Source of the DNA: Bacteroidales bacterium
GTDB lineage: Bacteria; Bacteroidota; Bacteroidia; Bacteroidales; VadinHA17
DNA length: 64,000 nucleotides
Assembly: GCA_009877105.1 (NCBI GenBank)
Contig: WXFD01000034.1
Span: forward strand, 35,548-99,547
Reading direction: 5' to 3'
The notes below the pieces were generated by a model. It did no database searches and was not told the DNA's origin. It saw nothing but the letters and a program-made list of their open reading frames with translations. A program made the translations under genes and the position numbers. Of the stretch, positions 62,151-64,000 are shown piece by piece; positions within the stretch are counted from its first letter, which is position 1; every line of letters begins with the position of its first letter.

Positions 62151-63806
62151 TCAAAAAATTCGCTTTTTAGTAAGATCAAGTATTAATTTTTCTTCTTCAA
62201 TAGCCTTTTCTGCAATCAGACGGCCTTTACTGACAAGCTCATCCGCAAATTTTACATCTTTTAAACTTTTGGTGTTTATCCTTACATTCAGAAAAGCCCC
62301 TGTAATACATGTACGCAATGCCATCGCCCCCACGGCAGCATCGGTCACCGACTGGGCATTTCCCTCCTTTACCATTTCCCTGATAAGTTCAAAACCAGTA
62401 AAAGCAGTCTCCATCACCCGGAAAGGGACCAGCGAAGCCTCCCTGGTTGCATTCTCAATCGCTTCCTCACGGTCTTTTTTATCGGTGTCAGTTTTTGCGG
62501 GCATTCTGATTGCAGCCAGGATCATGTTATAGGCGCCAGTATCTTCATCCACCAAATCAAGGAGCCTGTTCTGGATCACCTTTCCTTTCTCCGCCCATAC
62601 CGAGAATTCCTTCCATCTGTCGTCCCAGCCTCTTTTATGGCTTGAGATATTGGCCACCATGGTACCCAGTGCCGTACCCAGCGACCCGACATATGCCGAG
62701 ACCGAACCACCGCCGGGAACCGGCGATTCCGAAGCGGTTAGATCCATAAATCCACGCAGGCTCATTGAAATAAGATTCTTTTCATCCTTTTCCTCCATGA
62801 CGAATTCAATTATCTTTTCCTCGGGCCTGAACTTCCGTATTTCATCGAGCCCCATCGATTTAACGGCAATCTTAATCAGTTCTGCATCGGAAACACCCGT
62901 TGACCTCTGCTGCTTTTCAAGGAAGTAACGGCCGGCATCGAGCATAGCCCTGAGCGGGATCATTCCCACAAGCTCCGACCCGGTTACCCTTATGCCGCGA
63001 GCCTCAGCCTTTCTGCAGACCTCATCAAAGGCAACATGGACCGGGGTCACGGAGATATCAACCAGGTTCATCGTTATCTGGGCAATTCCGTATTCTTCAA
63101 TATACCATCCCATGGCCTTGACTTTCTTCAGTGACCCTGGTATATTCACTTTTTCTCCATTTTCATTCCTGATCATTCTGCCCTTTTCCCGCACATCATA
63201 TGCAATTGCATTAGCCCGCCGGGTAGATGTTGTGTTGAGATTGATATTAAAGGCCACCAGGAAATCCCTTGCTCCGACGGCAGTGGCACCGGATCTCCTG
63301 TTGAAAACTGCCGGTCCGAAATCCGGTTTCCACCCCGGATCTGCAAACTTTTTCTGCAATCCTTCGTACTCGCCTGCCCTGCAATTGGCAAGATCCCTCC
63401 TTTTTTCCTCAAATGCGGCATTTTCATAGCAATACACGGGAATTGCAAGCTCTTCCCCTATCCGTCGGGCAAGCTTCCGGGCATATTCCACTGTTTCCTC
63501 CATGGTGATCCCCGATACGGGAACAAGCGGACATACATCTGTTGCGCCCATCCTGGGATGCTCCCCATGATGTTCCGACATGTCAATCAGCTCTGCCGCT
63601 TTCCGGACAGCCCGAAAAGCTGCTTCAACCACCTGATCTGGCTCACCCACAAACGTGACAACTGTACGGTTTGTGTCCCTGCCCGGATCCGTTTCAAGCA
63701 ACCTGATTCCCTCAACTGATTCAATTTCGTCGGTAATCTGCCTTATGACAGCCATATTTCTGCCCTCACTGAAGTTGGGCACACATTCCATAATTCTTCT
63801 GTTCAT
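62151..63806 (-). CDS. ftcD: Bifunctional glutamate formimidoyltransferase / formimidoyl-THF cyclodeaminase
   Basis: A 551-residue fused enzyme of histidine degradation. The N-terminal half (about 1-300, MECVPNFSEGRN, then HPRMGATDVCPLVPV) transfers the formimino group from formiminoglutamate to tetrahydrofolate. The C-terminal FTCD_C part (about 350-551, PVPGGGSVSAYVGSLGTALGTM) forms 5,10-methenyl-THF and ammonia. Both halves look complete. The other histidine-utilisation genes (hutH, hutU, hutI) are not seen in the window and may lie beyond the right edge or elsewhere. Confidence 0.96.
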   Translation of the reverse strand: MNRRIMECVPNFSEGRNMAVIRQITDEIESVEGIRLLETDPGRDTNRTVVTFVGEPDQVVEAAFRAVRKAAELIDMSEHHGEHPRMGATDVCPLVPVSGITMEETVEYARKLARRIGEELAIPVYCYENAAFEEKRRDLANCRAGEYEGLQKKFADPGWKPDFGPAVFNRRSGATAVGARDFLVAFNINLNTTSTRRANAIAYDVREKGRMIRNENGEKVNIPGSLKKVKAMGWYIEEYGIAQITMNLVDISVTPVHVAFDEVCRKAEARGIRVTGSELVGMIPLRAMLDAGRYFLEKQQRSTGVSDAELIKIAVKSMGLDEIRKFRPEEKIIEFVMEEKDEKNLISMSLRGFMDLTASESPVPGGGSVSAYVGSLGTALGTMVANISSHKRGWDDRWKEFSVWAEKGKVIQNRLLDLVDEDTGAYNMILAAIRMPAKTDTDKKDREEAIENATREASLVPFRVMETAFTGFELIREMVKEGNAQSVTDAAVGAMALRTCITGAFLNVRINTKSLKDVKFADELVSKGRLIAEKAIEEEKLILDLTKKRIF

Positions 63807-63901
63807 ATTATTATTGCGAATTAAGAGTTGACTTAGAATAAGTTATTAACATATAAAATACAGATTGTCAATAAATTACGTGTATAATATTTGACTAAAC
63901 A

Positions 63902-63958
63902 TTGGGAATCAATATATTATGATATAATTCCAAAAAATATCATAATTATGATTCCCAA
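63902..63958. repeat. Long imperfect palindrome at the right edge
   Basis: The left arm TTGGGAATCA plus an AT-rich extension ending TTATGATA (63902-63924) pairs with TATCATAA plus TGATTCCCAA (63938-63958), with a 13-nt centre. The right arm includes the ATG at 63948 of the partial ORF. It could be the terminal repeat of a mobile element, or a hairpin that masks a start codon. Confidence 0.55.
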
Positions 63959-64000
63959 GGTAAAAGATCTCAAGTTAATCGCTACCCACATGTATATCTG
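63948..64000 (+). CDS. Start of an unidentified ORF (cut by right edge)
   Basis: ATG at 63948 opens a frame reading MIPKVKDLKLIATHMYI to the end of the window. Seventeen residues are too few for a family call. The ATG lies in the right arm of a palindrome, which is compatible with a transposase gene near an element end, but no transposase motif is visible. Confidence 0.3.
   Translation, partial: MIPKVKDLKLIATHMYI

Noticed and set aside
1..64000. CRISPR arrays, prophage genes, complete insertion sequences or rRNA
   Set aside because: No regularly spaced repeats, Cas, integrase or structural phage proteins, or ribosomal RNA segments were seen; only the edge palindrome hints at a mobile element.

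Overview
The window looks like chromosome from an anaerobic, fermentative member of the Bacteroidales or a close Bacteroidota relative. The evidence is a SusC/SusD pair with a third lipoprotein, many lipoproteins with Bacteroidota-type lipoboxes, TAnnTTTG-type -7 promoter boxes, weak Shine-Dalgarno sites, and family combinations typical of the phylum (DUF5606, DUF3276/Pur-alpha, a long NusB, a LysM plus periplasmic-binding-protein fusion, S9B dipeptidyl peptidase). A trimeric [FeFe]-hydrogenase and a three-subunit transhydrogenase point to anaerobic redox balancing. I see no rRNA, tRNA, CRISPR array or complete insertion sequence.

Layout. 1-3.4 kb: edge of an M14-type peptidase, a cold-shock protein, a 37-residue basic protein, then 6-phosphogluconolactonase and glucose-6-phosphate dehydrogenase. 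3.5-10.1 kb: convergent GH127-type and GH78 lipoprotein glycosidases, then an aminopeptidase P. 10.2-13.1 kb: PntAA/PntAB/PntB. 13.4-20 kb: an acetyltransferase/ATP-grasp pair, a DPP-IV-like peptidase and an M14 peptidase. 20.3-28.7 kb: a sensor-like [FeFe]-hydrogenase flanked by two DRTGG-domain proteins, two stand-alone GHKL ATPases and a PHP phosphoesterase, followed by a thioredoxin-like ferredoxin and HydB-HydA-HydC. 28.8-34.4 kb: MORN protein, patatin/POTRA/barrel protein and a large TPR protein. 34.3-40.1 kb (minus strand): PhoH, PurC, LysM-PBP fusion, ECF sigma factor, a small membrane protein and a Spy/CnrX-like protein. 40.2-48 kb: SAM hydrolase-like protein and MazG facing a NusB-YajC-YbbR-CoaE-TerB/DnaJ-DUF5606-agmatinase operon, then DUF3276 and DUF456. 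48-56.4 kb: ArgF, a lipoprotein, FtsK-LolA, a PgpH-like HD protein and an NlpC/P60 peptidase. 56.5-62 kb: SusC-SusD-lipoprotein operon. 62.1-63.8 kb: fused glutamate formimidoyltransferase/cyclodeaminase. The right edge carries the start of an unidentified ORF inside a long imperfect palindrome.

How it fits together (inference): Zwf/Pgl make NADPH, Pnt links the NADPH and NADH pools to an ion gradient, and HydABC disposes of NADH and ferredoxin electrons as H2, or runs in reverse. The sensor-like hydrogenase module lies directly upstream of hydABC on the same strand and is the best candidate for an incompletely described system: an H2/redox sensor wired to GHKL ATPases, DRTGG proteins and a PHP phosphoesterase instead of a standard two-component pair.
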